Assembly (NCBI GenBank): GCA_033964015.1
Contig: CM066916.1
Span: forward strand, 13,494,501 to 13,558,500
Reading direction: 5' to 3'
Length of the DNA stretch: 64,000 nucleotides
From: Scolanthus callimorphus
Lineage: Eukaryota; Cnidaria; Anthozoa; Actiniaria; Edwardsiidae
The position numbers and the translations under genes were made by a program. The notes beneath the pieces were generated by a model. The model saw only the letters and a list, made by a program, of their open reading frames with translations, was not told where the DNA came from and ran no database searches. Shown in pieces: positions 12,901 to 24,000 of this stretch; the stretch's first letter is position 1; each line of letters starts with the position of its first letter.

Positions 12901-15900
12901 CAGGGCGCTGGAAATCCGCGAGAACGCATACGGACCAAATCACCCAGAGGTTGCACAGACACTACTGAGCATGTCAGCATTGAAGTTGTACTCAGACACA
13001 GAAGCAGTCTTAGAGTTAGCAAAGCGTGCGGCGAGAATTTATGAGGTTAGATGTGACTTTGTATGTTAAAGTAGTGCAATAATTAGCTAAATTGTGTTGA
13101 TTTTTTTTTTTACTTTCCGGGCTCTTTTTTCCTCATGGCTCCCGACAATTTATTCCCCCATCATTTTCAGTCCAATGCTCATCAGTTTGCCATTCGTAGT
13201 TGGTTTCGCATTCAATCCATTGATAATGTTCCTCTGCAATCTAAGGATTGAGTTTTCTGCTACTCAGAATTAAATGAAGACATTTCTATACCATTTTCAC
13301 ATTTGAACTCGTCGATATTGCGGTTGTGTCACATGTCCTCAATTGAGAGATTTGATTTCATGTACTTGACTTCCAAGGCTTATGTATTATCAATCCAAGG
13401 GGCACAAATATAAGTTCAGCTACTTTTTAACAACGCCTTGACCTCTTTATATGTCTATTTGTGTTCTTATTTGTTCTTTTGTACGATAGCTTGACGTATC
13501 TAATGCTCACTTGTAAATACTGGTTCCTCTCAATTCATACTGGGTTTTTTTCATAATAAAGCATTTCTCGGAATTTTCTTAGTGTTTCACAACTGTACTC
13601 TTTTATTTACTAGGAATCGTTAGGCCTAAATCACATCAACACATTAAACGCCTTGGAAAATATTGCTCTGGCATATCTGGTGCTGCAGAAACCAGCCGAA
13701 GCACACCGTACTTCAAACAAGCAGGTAAACCGTCCTTTACAACGAGTTTGCAAAGCGCGAGTTTAACGCTAAGTCCAAACTTCTCAAGCTCATTTCTGCT
13801 AATTTACTATTTTGAAACCTTCCTGCGCTCTTAAAATCTTGGCTGAGATCTTCAGCGCGACAGACCCCATAAACTTTCATATCAGGCGGCAAAGCAACTG
13901 GCAAACTATTCTATCTTGCGGCTCTCGGAAACTAGACAAACAGGTACCCCTCCCCTATCGATCCGTGACCTTTCACCTCCCGCACAAAATTAGTATTCCC
14001 CACAAAATTAGTATTCATCCGCAACAAAACAACTAGTTGTGCTCACACCATACTACTCATAAAACCTAGAAATTTTCCGCCGAGTACCAAAACAGTAAAT
14101 GAGTTTGCACTTTGTTGCAGGGGTCCAAAAAGCTCTCCTCGGGCGGATGGATACTTCTATACCAAAGGTTAACGCTGTAATGGTAGACTATTACCTAAAT
14201 ACTGGACAGAACGAAGAGGCTCGAGAGCTGCTTGGCCGACTTGTCGGCACCAGTTTCGCGTCAGATCGTGATTTTGCGGCGCTGGACTATCTGGACAAAG
14301 AGTTGCCGAAAGAAAAGCGACCAGCAAGGCCTTACGAAGAGAGCGTCGAGTACGCTATAACAAAGTAAGGCAACGATACGATAGTTTTTATCTGGAAGCT
14401 ATTTCAGAATCAATATGGGTCATGATGTGCAAGAGGGCGTTGTTCCTCCGTCGTTTTCGAAGACAACATCTCGTAGTGTGTCTTGGGTGTGGCTACCGCA
14501 GTCAGGTACCTTTGCAGAGGCGCACAACCCCTTTCTTTGTGAGGATGAAATCCTACCAAAACCCTGTACATATGAACGGTGATAGCATTTACCGACACTT
14601 GATGACTCGGCAAAGATGTTCTTAGTCGAGGAAAACGTATTTAAGAAAACGTATTTTTGTGTGGCGGCGGGTAGTGGACTTCATCCCGGCCCCCATGGTT
14701 CCTATTAGTGATTCCCTGTCCTTTAAAAGAGTCAGAAGCAAATTTTCTCTATTTACGCAAAACTTGACAATAAGAATTCTAAAAAAAAAAGAGAATCAAA
14801 AGAAACTTCTGCACTGGAATTCCCTCACTTTTCCAATCGTATTCATTGTTTTACAATTTTCCCGACGAATTGCAGCATCTCATGGCAATTCCATTTTCCC
14901 CTTTTTTTTATCTCTTCAAAGATTCCCTAAAAGTCCGATGATATTTGGTCGACTACAGGAGAAGTACAGTGCAAATGGCGACTCAACTTCGATGGTTGCG
15001 ATACTGGATAAAGGCGAGTTTAGCGTTGAGCAGTACAACGCTGCTTATCAGGGATTTAACGACGCAGGGCACAAGAAGGAAGGAATGGAAATTTTACTAG
15101 CTGCTCACAGTAAATACCCCAATGATAAGGTAAGATTACAACGGTCCTAGCCATGGTTCACTGAGTTTGTTACAGTTGTAAACTGGAAGGTGCTACACCA
15201 GTGAAGCGGCTGGCTAAACGCAGTGGCTTTTCAGGGGTTAATGCGGCTGCTGGAAAACCTAGAACATCTGATTTTTATCATTGTCCTGGAAAGTCCTGCA
15301 CTTCTTTATTAAAGAGACTCCTGTAGAATAGAAATCCTATTGCAGGAACAAATACAAATACGTCTCCTAATGTTGTCACATTGACTGGAACAGAACGTCT
15401 TGAAAACTCCGTGAAAAACATCTCATCCTCGTACGTTTCTGGACGTAAGAACCGTGCATTACCTTGGACCTCAACATGGTGAAATCTTGGCCTGCTTCTG
15501 GGAAGAAGCAATTATGAACGTGAAAACATAGTGTCACCACTTCATACTAAACATGCACAGGGAATTTCTGCAGAACCTGAATTTCCCATGTAGAAAAATG
15601 GAAAGTGTTCGGATTTCCCATGGCTATCCATGCGAATTCCGAACACTTCCCATGCGTGTGCTTTTGGAATTTCAGCTTTTTCCATGGAAGGGTTTCTGCA
15701 GAAATTCCCTATGCATGTCTAGATTCACTAATTCTATTAGCCTCCTACGTAGCCGTGCAACAAGCGACACGCATGCGGCTGCAAGAGGCTAGAATTCTAT
15801 TGAGGATTCTAGGGCTGTACTCGCCCTGATTACCCAATGAACTGAGAGCGTGAGCTCGTCCATGTTCTGGTTTAGGTCATCATGTTCAACCTCGGCTCAG

Positions 15901-16878
15901 CTTATGCATCCTACAAAGACCACAAGGCAGCATCTAATATCCTCAAGAAGCTACTAGAGGTGGACCCTGACGATCTCGACAGCCTAGAGCTGTATGCAAG
16001 GATGCTCTGTCTCTCTGGCAGGCTACACGAGGGGAAGGAAGTGTATGCACAAGCAGTAAAAATCGCCGAGCAGAAAGACAACAAAGAGATGTTGGATAAG
16101 GTGAGGAAAAAAGGAAGTCATTCCTAGTAACGTAGTTTATACAAGATTATTAATAAACCTCAGTGTTTTACAGGGATTTCTGCCACTGAGAAAAACCGTA
16201 TATTTTCACATGTGAAAATACGATATTTTTACATCAGCCACCCAGTCAATGTTTTCTTCCTCGTGGCCAATAAAGGCGCTTCCCTGGAGCATGACAGTGT
16301 TGCGCTCACTCGTTCGATATCAAATGTGAACACGAGAAGATAAATTCCATATCTCCGTGCGTACATGTATTATTCTCTATATATTACTTCCAAAGGTTCC
16401 TCATGCATAAAGAGCAAAATGGCAACTAACCGAAGTTAAGACTAAGTACAAAGACAAAGTGTCACAGTTACTCGATCTGTTTTTAGTTGTATTTAGATTG
16501 GCTACCTGGTTTCTCGGACCATCGATATTTAGTCACACTAGTGGTCCATGCTGCGTTCTGATCGGTTGAGCTAGTGGGCTATACGTCATAGACTACTAGT
16601 AGCGAAGAGTGTCGGATTTGAATGACAAATGACCAGATCAATTTTGGTTATAGGAATTGACCTACTAGTGTAATTTGACTAAAACAATTATTCCTCTCGC
16701 CCTCGTGGCCTCTGAGTCAATAGCCCATTCGTCCTTCCGCCTCATGGGCTATTTACGGGCTCGAGGAATAATTGTTAAACACTCGACCTACATATCAGCA
16801 AGAATCTATACCTCAGTACTTTTGCTTCTTTTTGTTTTCTAGCTCAACGCAGCAGTAAAGCTAATGAATGAAATGTAA
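934..16878 (+). CDS. NACHT/STAND-type TPR protein (NPHP3-like), 3' part, with apparent frame breaks
   Basis: Nineteen exons: 934-1092, 1476-1580, 1962-2029, 2113-2196, 2813-2952, 3200-3310, 3738-3877, 5329-5488, 6969-7064, 8304-8458, 9799-9892, 11409-11555, 12288-12408, 12904-13045, 13614-13724, 14121-14364, 14959-15129, 15876-16100 and 16843-16878 (stop). About 835 codons are in the window; the start, P-loop and most of the NACHT lie upstream. Exon 1 (WLPKSLPSNVHLLLSTL) and exons 2-8 match the C-terminal half of a NACHT ATPase plus the winged-helix region. Exons 9-15 hold degenerate TPRs (for example CNLGALYYGQGKHKE and ILNNLGTTCWALGDY), and exons 16-19 a divergent TPR tail. STAND proteins of this type are signalling or scaffold ATPases; a ligand cannot be inferred. 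Exons 4, 5, 13, 15 and 16 are each one base short for splice phase, and in exons 4, 13 and 15 the conserved reading switches frame mid-exon. The gene may therefore be a pseudogene or carry local assembly errors. Family assignment is firm; functionality is not. Confidence 0.82.
2372..2625. mobile_element. MITE-like inverted-repeat element
   Basis: The left end GGCTCAACTAGGACACAT and the right end ATGTGTCCTAGTTTAGCC are inverted copies, with internal repeats of the ...AGGACACA... motif. It lies in the intron between exons 4 and 5 of the STAND/TPR gene. There is no coding capacity. Confidence 0.65.
3437..3461. repeat. Poly(G) homopolymer
   Basis: A run of about 24-25 G inside the 3311-3737 intron. 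The rest of that intron shows no recognisable feature. The run length is probably unreliable in any assembly. Confidence 0.85.
4330..4683. mobile_element. MITE-like element with TIR CGTCCACACTAACGC
   Basis: CGTCCACACTAACGC at the left and GCGTTAGTGTGGAC at the right are inverted terminal copies, with further internal copies of 'GTCCACACTA'. It is nonautonomous, about 355 bp, in the 3878-5328 intron. Confidence 0.7.
4944..5010 (-). repeat. tRNA-derived repeat fragment
   Basis: The minus strand carries a D-arm-like GTAGCTCAGTGGTTA and a T-arm-like GGTTCGATTCCC, with outer arms GAGTTC/GAACTC. The distance between the D and T arms is too short for a normal anticodon arm, so this is a tRNA pseudogene or SINE head, not a working tRNA. 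Confidence 0.45.
5626..5810. mobile_element. MITE-like element with TIR GCCCGGTGCACAC
   Basis: Ends GCCCGGTGCACAC and GTGTGCACCAGGC are inverted copies. The interior (CATGGGAAAATAA...AATAATCAATATTTT) is shared with 61010-61210. It is intronic in the STAND/TPR gene. Confidence 0.65.
5864..6088 (+). mobile_element. tRNA-derived SINE
   Basis: The head shows a tRNA-like A box (GGTTAGCGCAATTGGTAGAG) and a degenerate B-box region before a GGGACCA end. It is followed by a non-tRNA body (TTGAGGAGAATGTGCGGCC ... GCAGGTCCC). The anticodon loop is not tRNA-like, which argues against a functional tRNA. It lies in the 5489-6968 intron. Confidence 0.6.
6436..6886. repeat. Palindromic repeat cluster (CGTCAATATTTTGTGG)
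   Basis: A hairpin GAGCCGTCAATA...TATTGACGGCTC lies at 6436-6470. A second inverted pair sits at about 6760-6805 and 6841-6886 (GACGGCAATTCCACAAAATA and its complement). All share the CGTCAATATTTTGTGG core, which suggests a MITE pair or a single composite element. Confidence 0.6.
7276..7676. mobile_element. 401-bp MITE with 8-bp target duplication
   Basis: Terminal inverted repeats of about 38 bp begin CCGGGGGGACTCCC and continue through GACGGGGGTGCTCGTC. GTATTTAC occurs on both flanks (7268-7275 and 7677-7684) as a perfect 8-bp target duplication, which fits a hAT-type insertion. The interior repeats a 'CCCTAAGGGATAG' motif. A related copy lies at 51848-52187. Confidence 0.85.
8797..8972. 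mobile_element. MITE-like element (TTTAGTCAnnnCACTAGT TIR family), copy 1
   Basis: Bounded by AGTCAAATCACACTAGTAGG on the left and CTACTTAGTGTGA on the right, with an internal palindrome GGCTATAACTTATAGCC. A related element lies in opposite orientation at 16528-16686 and a more distant one at 9374-9556. Confidence 0.55.
8986..9267. mobile_element. MITE with TIR TTACCACTGTATGCATTGCT, copy 1
   Basis: Nearly perfect inverted ends of about 38 bp, TTACCACTGTATGCATTGCT and AGCAATGCATACAGTGGTAA, enclose about 280 bp without coding capacity. A second copy is at 17547-17798. Confidence 0.85.
9374..9616. mobile_element. MITE-like inverted repeat plus adjacent foldback
   Basis: TTTAGTATAAACCAACTA at the left is mirrored by TAGTTGGTTTATACTAAA at 9539-9556. 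It is followed at once by a foldback ACAATTAGACCTC...GAGGTCTAATTGT (9557-9616). The same two-part arrangement recurs at 16528-16777. Confidence 0.6.
10122..10262. mobile_element. 141-bp MITE, copy 1
   Basis: Inverted ends ACCATCTAAGCCAATAAGGTC and GACCTGATTGGCTTAGATGGT enclose a GTGCAGTCAACTG / CAGTCAACTGCAC inner pair. A related copy is at 17342-17475. A short palindrome CCATAGTTAG...CTAACTATGG lies just left, at 10087-10117. Confidence 0.7.
10434..10678. mobile_element. MITE-like element, AGAGCGG ends
   Basis: AGAGCGGTTTTCACATGAC at the left and GTCATGAAATCCGCTCT at the right are imperfect inverted copies. CAATTGCAATTG-type and GCCAATCAGAA/TTGATTGGC motifs lie inside. The following 10679-11408 stretch of the intron holds nothing else I can name. 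Confidence 0.5.
13046..13613. other. Intron, nothing recognised
   Basis: AT-rich intron between exons 14 and 15 of the STAND/TPR gene, with no convincing repeat, RNA gene or open frame. The same holds for 14365-14958 and 15130-15875, apart from a local repeat of the AATTTCCCATG/TTCCCATGCG type near 15560-15720. Confidence 0.5.
16528..16777. mobile_element. MITE-like element, copy 2, plus foldback
   Basis: TAGTCACACTAGTGGTCC and CTACTAGTGTAATTTGACTA bound about 160 bp, in inverse orientation to the 8797-8972 copy. A foldback ACAATTATTCCTC...GAGGAATAATTGT follows (16686-16777) with the inner pair AATAGCCCAT/ATGGGCTATT. It lies in the last intron of the STAND/TPR gene. Confidence 0.6.
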
Positions 16879-17077
16879 CTGAATACGGACTCCCAAGTCA
16901 TAATTGCAGCAAGAATTGCAAAATGCACCTCTAGGCAGCATTTCAGCCGGATTTACTGGACATCATTGCGGGGACATTCAACGTCGCCAGGTCTTATCGG
17001 ACGTGGATGTTTGTCAATTGTAGACGCACGGGGAACGCATGTAACATAGTGACAAATAGAAAACAGAATTGTTTATC

Positions 17078-17083
17078 AATAAA
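17078..17083 (+). promoter_or_regulatory. Polyadenylation signal AATAAA of the STAND/TPR gene
   Basis: AATAAA lies 200 nt after the stop codon of the last TPR exon, in AT-rich sequence that fits a 3' UTR. A second AATAAA follows near 17265. Confidence 0.5.
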
Positions 17084-17341
17084 GTTTAGACTCAAAAAGT
17101 AAAAGAGAAAAAAATCATGCATCGCTGTCACGAAATATTCTATCTGAACATATTGAAGGCAAATGCGCTCCCTCGGGGTTGAACAAGAACGAAGTCTTAC
17201 AATAAATGCTGTCTTAATTTGAAAACGCTCACCGTAGATTTTATTTTCTATCCACCATTCATTGAATAAAAATGACTTTATATCCAAAGCCGTTATTTCG
17301 CCTGATTCGCCGTTATTTTCCAAACGTTACTTGATTGTGCT

Positions 17342-17475
17342 TGTTCTGTTCAATGGTCAAAGCATGCCTGGGTCAATCAGGTGCTTGCCCTGTTTCGACT
17401 AGTGCAGGGTGTTCGTCGCGACAGAAAGCCAGTCGACTGCACCAGGCGAAACAAGAGAAGGACTTGATTGGCTTA
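17342..17475. mobile_element. MITE, copy 2 of the 10122-10262 family
   Basis: Shares the CGCGACAGAAAGCCAGTC core and the GATTGGCTTAGA end with 10122-10262. The left terminus is more diverged. It lies in the convergent gap between the STAND/TPR gene and SMYD5. Confidence 0.55.
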
Positions 17476-17546
17476 GAATGTTTGACTGGCGGAGCAGAAC
17501 AAACAAAAACGTAAACCAAAAGTGACGTTTTGAACTAGAATGTATT

Positions 17547-17798
17547 TTACCACTGTATGCATTGCTACGCGACGCGATTTTAAGCTGTGAATCAAACCAA
17601 AACGCTGGATTCGGCCACTTCAGTGGGTAGAAATTGATTGCCAAATCAACCCAAAGGGTTTTAAGCTATCCTTTGGCTTTCTTGCCTAGAATGTTTAACT
17701 TTCTGGTTCAAGAAAATTGGCATTACAATTTTTTTTGCGTAAAATCACCAATCGCAACAGTGAATTTTGAGGTCGCGTAGCAATGCATACAGTGGTAA
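17547..17798. mobile_element. MITE with TIR TTACCACTGTATGCATTGCT, copy 2
   Basis: Same terminal repeats as 8986-9267, with an alignable interior (AACGCTGGATTCGGCCACTT versus AACGTTGGATTCGGCTACTT). It lies downstream of the SMYD5 stop codon and may be transcribed within its 3' UTR. Confidence 0.8.
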
Positions 17799-18019
17799 AA
17801 GTGATTTCTAGCGTCCGCTTTACTACCTGCAATCTTACAGTAGAGTTCACAAGAGAAACGTGCTCGAGAAAAAAATCCTCGTCTAAAAAACACCTGAACT
17901 CTACCTGATTTGCGAGGTTTCAAAACGTCACTCCCGTACTTTTGACGTTCATTTGAGGAAAACGAAGGACATACAAGTTCCCATTACGAAAGTTCCAGTA
18001 TTTACCACATGAGGGGTTA

Positions 18020-21000
18020 TTAATCTTGAATTTCGTTGTCGTCGTCGTCTTCATCGCTTGACGTCTCATCGGGATCGTTTGCTTGCAACTCGCACTTCTC
18101 ACAGGTGCAATTAAATAAGTAATTTTCTCTGCAACGCAAACCAACCACATTGAATCAGAGTGCGTGACTCAGGAAGGGTCAGGTAGTTCCTTGTTAAAAA
18201 GTCTGTAACGGGTCGGGATCGGTGTCTTTCAATTGAACACGATTTTCATACTATACTGTACTACTATACTATATTTATTCAAGTCACATACGCTTTATAT
18301 AGGTGCTGGCTCTCGGAAGGTTCCCATGGGAGATTAGCCTTATAAGGGGTGTTTTAGTGCCAAATGTAGGAATGTCCGGTCAATGTCTAGAATTCGGACT
18401 TAGACCAAGACTATCAGATCAGAGCATGTGCACTAACCGTGGGAAAAGGGATTATCTTAAAAAGGGGAAATACCGTTAAATTCCAATGGGAAGTTCCGAG
18501 CACCACACTTTTATAAATATCGTAATCTACAAAAGTGTACTTATGATGTAGACGTAGGGGAAACTACAAATGACTACAAATATACAATAATTCATGTTAA
18601 CTGGCATGACTACAAATTAACTAGTGAATTTACTAGAATCGCTTCGTAACATTCCCCCCGCCTTTGTCTGGCACATCACCCGATGTGCAAAAATTTATCA
18701 AAAATGTGATTATATAAGAGGCTTGACACGCGCGCCTTAAAAAAACTAGAAAAATATCTTAAAAATACTACAAAACTATTCTGGCAGACGCGTGTAAGGT
18801 AAAATATGTCTGAAAAATTAATCTTCGTTTCCATCTAGTAGGCGCGTGATCATTTTTTGGCATAATTGTGGCAATGTCCTACTGGACATTAAATCCGAAA
18901 ACAATACCGGCGGTATGCACAAACGATGCGCGATCGCAATATATCCATGGTGCCGTAATTGAAATAACATTGGAGATAGAGATACATAAATCTCCATATC
19001 CCTCTGTTTCCCTCGTATGTGTCGCCATAAGCAAGAATGGGGTCCAATATAAGTTTTCTAAGAAATGTTTGTTTAACATACAATCTACCAGCTAAATCTA
19101 TTAGAGCAGCGACGTCGTGGACTTCACAAGAGAGTTCAATGGTGTATTCGCTGTTGATTACGTCATCAACTAGTTCAATCAATAAATCCAATGTCTGCCA
19201 ATTGGTATAACTGTAAATAATGACTGAAACGAAGATTCCGGTCTCTGGTTCCTTTCTTCTAGGAACGTCGCAAATGCCCCACTTACAGATGCTAGGTTTA
19301 TTGCCGTTCTTTCACTCACTTGTCTTACAAACGTTATGTCTGCGAGAGCGATCGTGATGACGGTTTGTTCTTCCATTGGAGCGTTTTGACCGTTGGTCTG
19401 TATACCCTTGTATTTTAGCGGTAGGCCGCGTGGTAGCAATGGGTTGTATAGGCTGAAGGACCACACTTGACTTTGCACGCTTGTGTTTTCTGTGACACAC
19501 TGTTGTGACAATAATAATCACGAAATTCAGCAATGTCACAGCAGACACTGTGTAGAGTAAAATCTGATCTGTGTAGGTCAATGTTTCTTCTTTAATCTTG
19601 TCAATATCCTTTCTTGTACGCTTCAGTTCGTTAGTCAGTTTTTCGTCATAAAAACTGTAAAATTTATCTAAGTTTTCAATGATGGTCTTGTTGATCGTTA
19701 CAGGTTGTGGAATCTTTAAGGAATCATGATGTAGGTTTAGTGTGTCCTTATCCACAAAGTTCCATGGAATATATTGTAGAGTTTCTTTGGTAAAAATAGG
19801 TAATGATATTTCCATAGATTTAGGACATTTTGTTAGGCCAGACTTCATGCCTTTGAACGTGACGTTGCAAGGAAACTCGTAGATGGACAGAGGCGTGACA
19901 GCTAAATGTCCGGTATTGGTTTTCAGTGTTCCATGGGAAGTACTTAAGTAGAATCGTCCACCAAGAGGAATCATCGAATGTAATCCATCACATGAACTCG
20001 AAGGAAGGTGGTAACGAGGGAATGACAACTTAATTTCTGAATTCCAAGGATAGCCAAGCCAAGAAAAATTTTGCTCTGTTTGTAAAATATTGGTTGGACA
20101 CAAATAACCATTTGGGTTTTGGAAACATTTATCAAGGTCATTGATAGTCACAATATATTTCGAGTACGAACATGAAATAACGGCTAAGTTTGTCTTTTGC
20201 ACTGGTCCTGTGTAACAAGAGTTAGAAATATTAAATTTTATAGGTGTTAAACGTTCTATTGTACATAGTGAGTTCTGGTTTTTGATTTCTGGGATAATGG
20301 TGAGTAAATTAATATTGACACTATCTTTTTCATGTTCGACGTCAGTCATTGGCTGACCCAAAACAGGAAGACCTTGTTTAAATGCCTCCACAGTTAATTT
20401 GAGTGAATCGTCGCTATTGAGTCTAGGAAGGAGTTGCGAAGTTATAAAACTTGGTAAATCGGATTTACTAATCAAACTTTTTTTATTCAGTTTTATAAGA
20501 AGGTTCATAATGTCCTGAATTTCGAAAAACCGTAATATCGTAGAAAAAGTTCTAGTCAACTCTGTTGAAAATTTAGAAAGAAATTCCATCAGTAATTGTT
20601 GATCACAATGAACTCCGTTGGAAAACTTCCTTATTTCTTGTTCCCAAACTTTGAAAGTTTTATCGATCAGTTTCATATCACGTCCTAATTGTTGGAGTTT
20701 TGAATTCATATTGTCTTGTATCTTAAAAACATATGTTATTTTACCATTCAAAATATGAACAAGATGTTGAGTTATTGCCATTGCTGATGTCATCTCTCTT
20801 AAGGTTTTCTTAAGATTTTGGACATGATTCGCTTCACATTTCTTACTAGAAATTGCCTCATAAATCAGTCTTGGAACACCCATCATGCCGCTATAGCAGG
20901 CCCAAGCTGTTCGCTTTTCTCTTCTATGTTTTTCTTTTAGCCAATGTTTTTGTTCACGAGTAATTGTTTTACAGTTTTTGTATGCCCAATGCTTACAAGC

Positions 21001-24000
21001 TTTAACTGAATTTCGATAAATTGTTGGACAAGTCATAGTGGATCGTAAGCCAGTTTCGTAATTATACAGACGAACGAGATAGGTTGAACATTCGATTAAG
21101 GACGATAGTCCTGATAATGAAAGCAATCTTTTGGCTGATATTTGTGTATTCCTAATAGACAATAACAATTGTTCGACAAAGGTTGCTTTGATTGCTGAAC
21201 AGGAATGATTCGACATTCGTTTAACATTTCCAGTAGCTACTAGTGGCAAATGAGTAGTTACATGAAGAATCCGAGTATCTTCATAGAAAGTTAATGGTCG
21301 GGCCGTGTGACTTATTAAAAGAGACGACGGGTAGAAAGTAATCTTTTCTGTCAAGGAGCCGAATTGTTGATTTACGCCAAATTGAAAACAATATGAAAAG
21401 GTATACAAAAACACGAAGTAGCTTGGTTTGACTATCATGTTATTCAGTGTTGTCACTCTTTGCCTAGAAGAAAATAAAGATAACTTAGTGATCTCAGACT
21501 AAACATATTTAATTTCCAAACAATTATTGTCTCTTCTTAAGAACTATCGCCGTAGCTTTTCAGTCTCTCCTCTACAAACTTAGGAAGTGTAACAACTGTG
21601 CAATAATTAGAACAACTAAAATGGCCGAAAACATTGCTGAAATGCCAAACGAAGATCCCATGGAAATGGAACTAATGATTGACTTGAGTAAGTATTTGAG
21701 TAAGTCACTGATCTTGATATACTGTTGAGCACTTTTTGTTTTCTGATGTTTTATCTAACTAAGTTATACATATATATTTTTATAGAATGTGGTCTGTGCA
21801 ATGAGCAGAAAACTGGGGAGAAAGGTACTCCCAAATATATAACGTTGTGTCCGTGTGGATACACGTTTCACCGGTCTTGTGCCGATGGGCATGAACTGCA
21901 GAGAACCAACTTTAAATGTCCAAGTCCTGTTTGTGCGTAAGTAGTTACACATTCAAATGTTCATTTCTTAGCTAAACTTGTGGTAGGAAAATAACTTTAT
22001 ATTTTTTTTTTAGATATCGGCACGAAATAGTACGTGTGCTTTTTATTGAAGTCTATGAGGTAGATACAAGAAAAAATTAATGATCAGGTAAGATATTGTC
22101 TTGTTTGGTACTTGTTCCTAAAATGGTTGATATTGGTATGAAACAGTATAACTCTAAAGACAAAACAAGTCAAAGGTGAAAGTGGCTGCCGCTAGATAAC
22201 GTGGGAAATTCGTTTGACGAATCAGTTACCCGTTTGGAAATTTTGAATTAATCGCTTGTCTAGAATGTTTTTTGTCGGTTCCCAAGTTTCTGAATGATCA
22301 GCCCATAACACTAAGTATTCAATTTTTCTACCTTGCTTTCTTTTACTTAACAGTTTTATAGCTTGAAAAATAGAATGATCATCACTATTGTTTTGCATTT
22401 CCGATGTTGGTACATTCGAAGTGCTAGGTTCTTTTGCTTTCGCTGTAGTGCTAGCTTTGTTTTCTCCACTTGCTCCATTGGGCCTAACATCTGATTTCTT
22501 TTTGGACATTTTAGAATCAGTGCTTTTCTTGTTTGAAAATTCTTTAGTTTGCTGTGATTTTCCTTCTTTTGTTTTGGTTTTTTCACTTTCTTGTTTTGGC
22601 GTTTCCGTGTCGTTTTGGTTTTCCGTATTTTCAAAACTATCATCAGGAATGTCTGAAAAATCTAGACCAAAACCTTCAGCAATGCTCTCGTCTGGAGGCA
22701 AAATTGGTCTTTCATCTGGGTCGAAACACTTTTTCATTCTGTTTATATGAACAGCAAACTTTGCTTTTCTGTTGTTCATATCCCTAACATAGTAGTTTAC
22801 TTCATTAAATCTCTCCACAATTCTAAATGGTCCATGCCACATGTGCAGCAATTTCTTTGCCAATCTTTTCTTTGTTGCAGGAGTGTAAACCCAAACTTTT
22901 TCCCCTACTTGAAATTCACGATGTTTACTTTTCTTATCATAGTAGAACTTTGCTTTTTGATGTGCGCGTTGATTATTTTCTATAGCAATTTTACGTGCTT
23001 GCTCGACATTTTCAACAACTCGTCTTCTGTGTTCTTCTACTGATGTGGACAATTTTGAACTATCCAAACTTAGATATTTACTGTTTACGCAAAGATGCGG
23101 TTCAAAACCAAAAAGTAAATAGTGAGGGCTCTCATTAGAACTCTCATGTGGGCTTGTTCTATAGGCATGTAGGACAGCTGGAATATACTCGTCCCAATCT
23201 GTGTGAGAACTATTAACATACATTGATAAACTTTGTATCAATGTGCCATTGAACTTTTCAACTAGACCGTCTGTCTGTGGGTGATAGCTCGAGGTATTCA
23301 ATTTCTGAATTTGAAATATCCGACAAATTTCTTTGATTAATTTGCTCATGAAATTTTTTCCTCGATCTGTAAATAATTTTCTCGGAGCAGAGTATCGGAA
23401 TATTATTTCACGCACAAAAATGTCTGCTATTGTTGCAGCTTCCATGTCAGGCATCGCAAAGGCTTCTGGGAATTTTGTTAGGTAATCAGATATGACAAGT
23501 ATATACATGTTCCCTTTTTTGCTCTTAGGAAGTGGACCAATTATGTCCATTGCACATTTTTCCCAAGGCGTAGTCACAGGTTCCGAAAGACACATTGGTT
23601 CTCTTAGATGGCTTTTAGGGCTTTTACGCATAGAGCAATCTACGCACGATTTGCACCAATGTTCAGTATCTTTAAACATGCCAGACCACCAGTAATACTG
23701 ACGTAATTTTCCAAAAGTCTTTCCGATTCCAAAATGAGCACCCGTTATGTGATCATGAACATTTGAAAGTAATTCATATTTCAGACATTCCGGAACGACT
23801 AACTGTGAAATTGTTTCTTTACTTCTGTGTTTACTTTTGCGGTCTAAGTGGTATAAAAGTTTATCCTCTCCTATGTAAAAAAAATCGGCAGATAATAACA
23901 ATTCTCTAGCTAATTTGTTATCACTAGGTAATTCGCCGGTTTCTAAGTAAACAATAATGTCTGAAAGTTTACGATCTTTCCTTTGTTGCTCATAAATTTT

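Noticed and set aside
14422..14625. Overlapping frames on both strands of about 67 codons in the 14365-14958 intron
   Set aside because: No domain, no splice support that fits the flanking phases, and mirror frames on both strands.
18204..18651. Independent solo LTR
   Set aside because: It is paired with 28691-29138 through matching target duplications and an intact interior.
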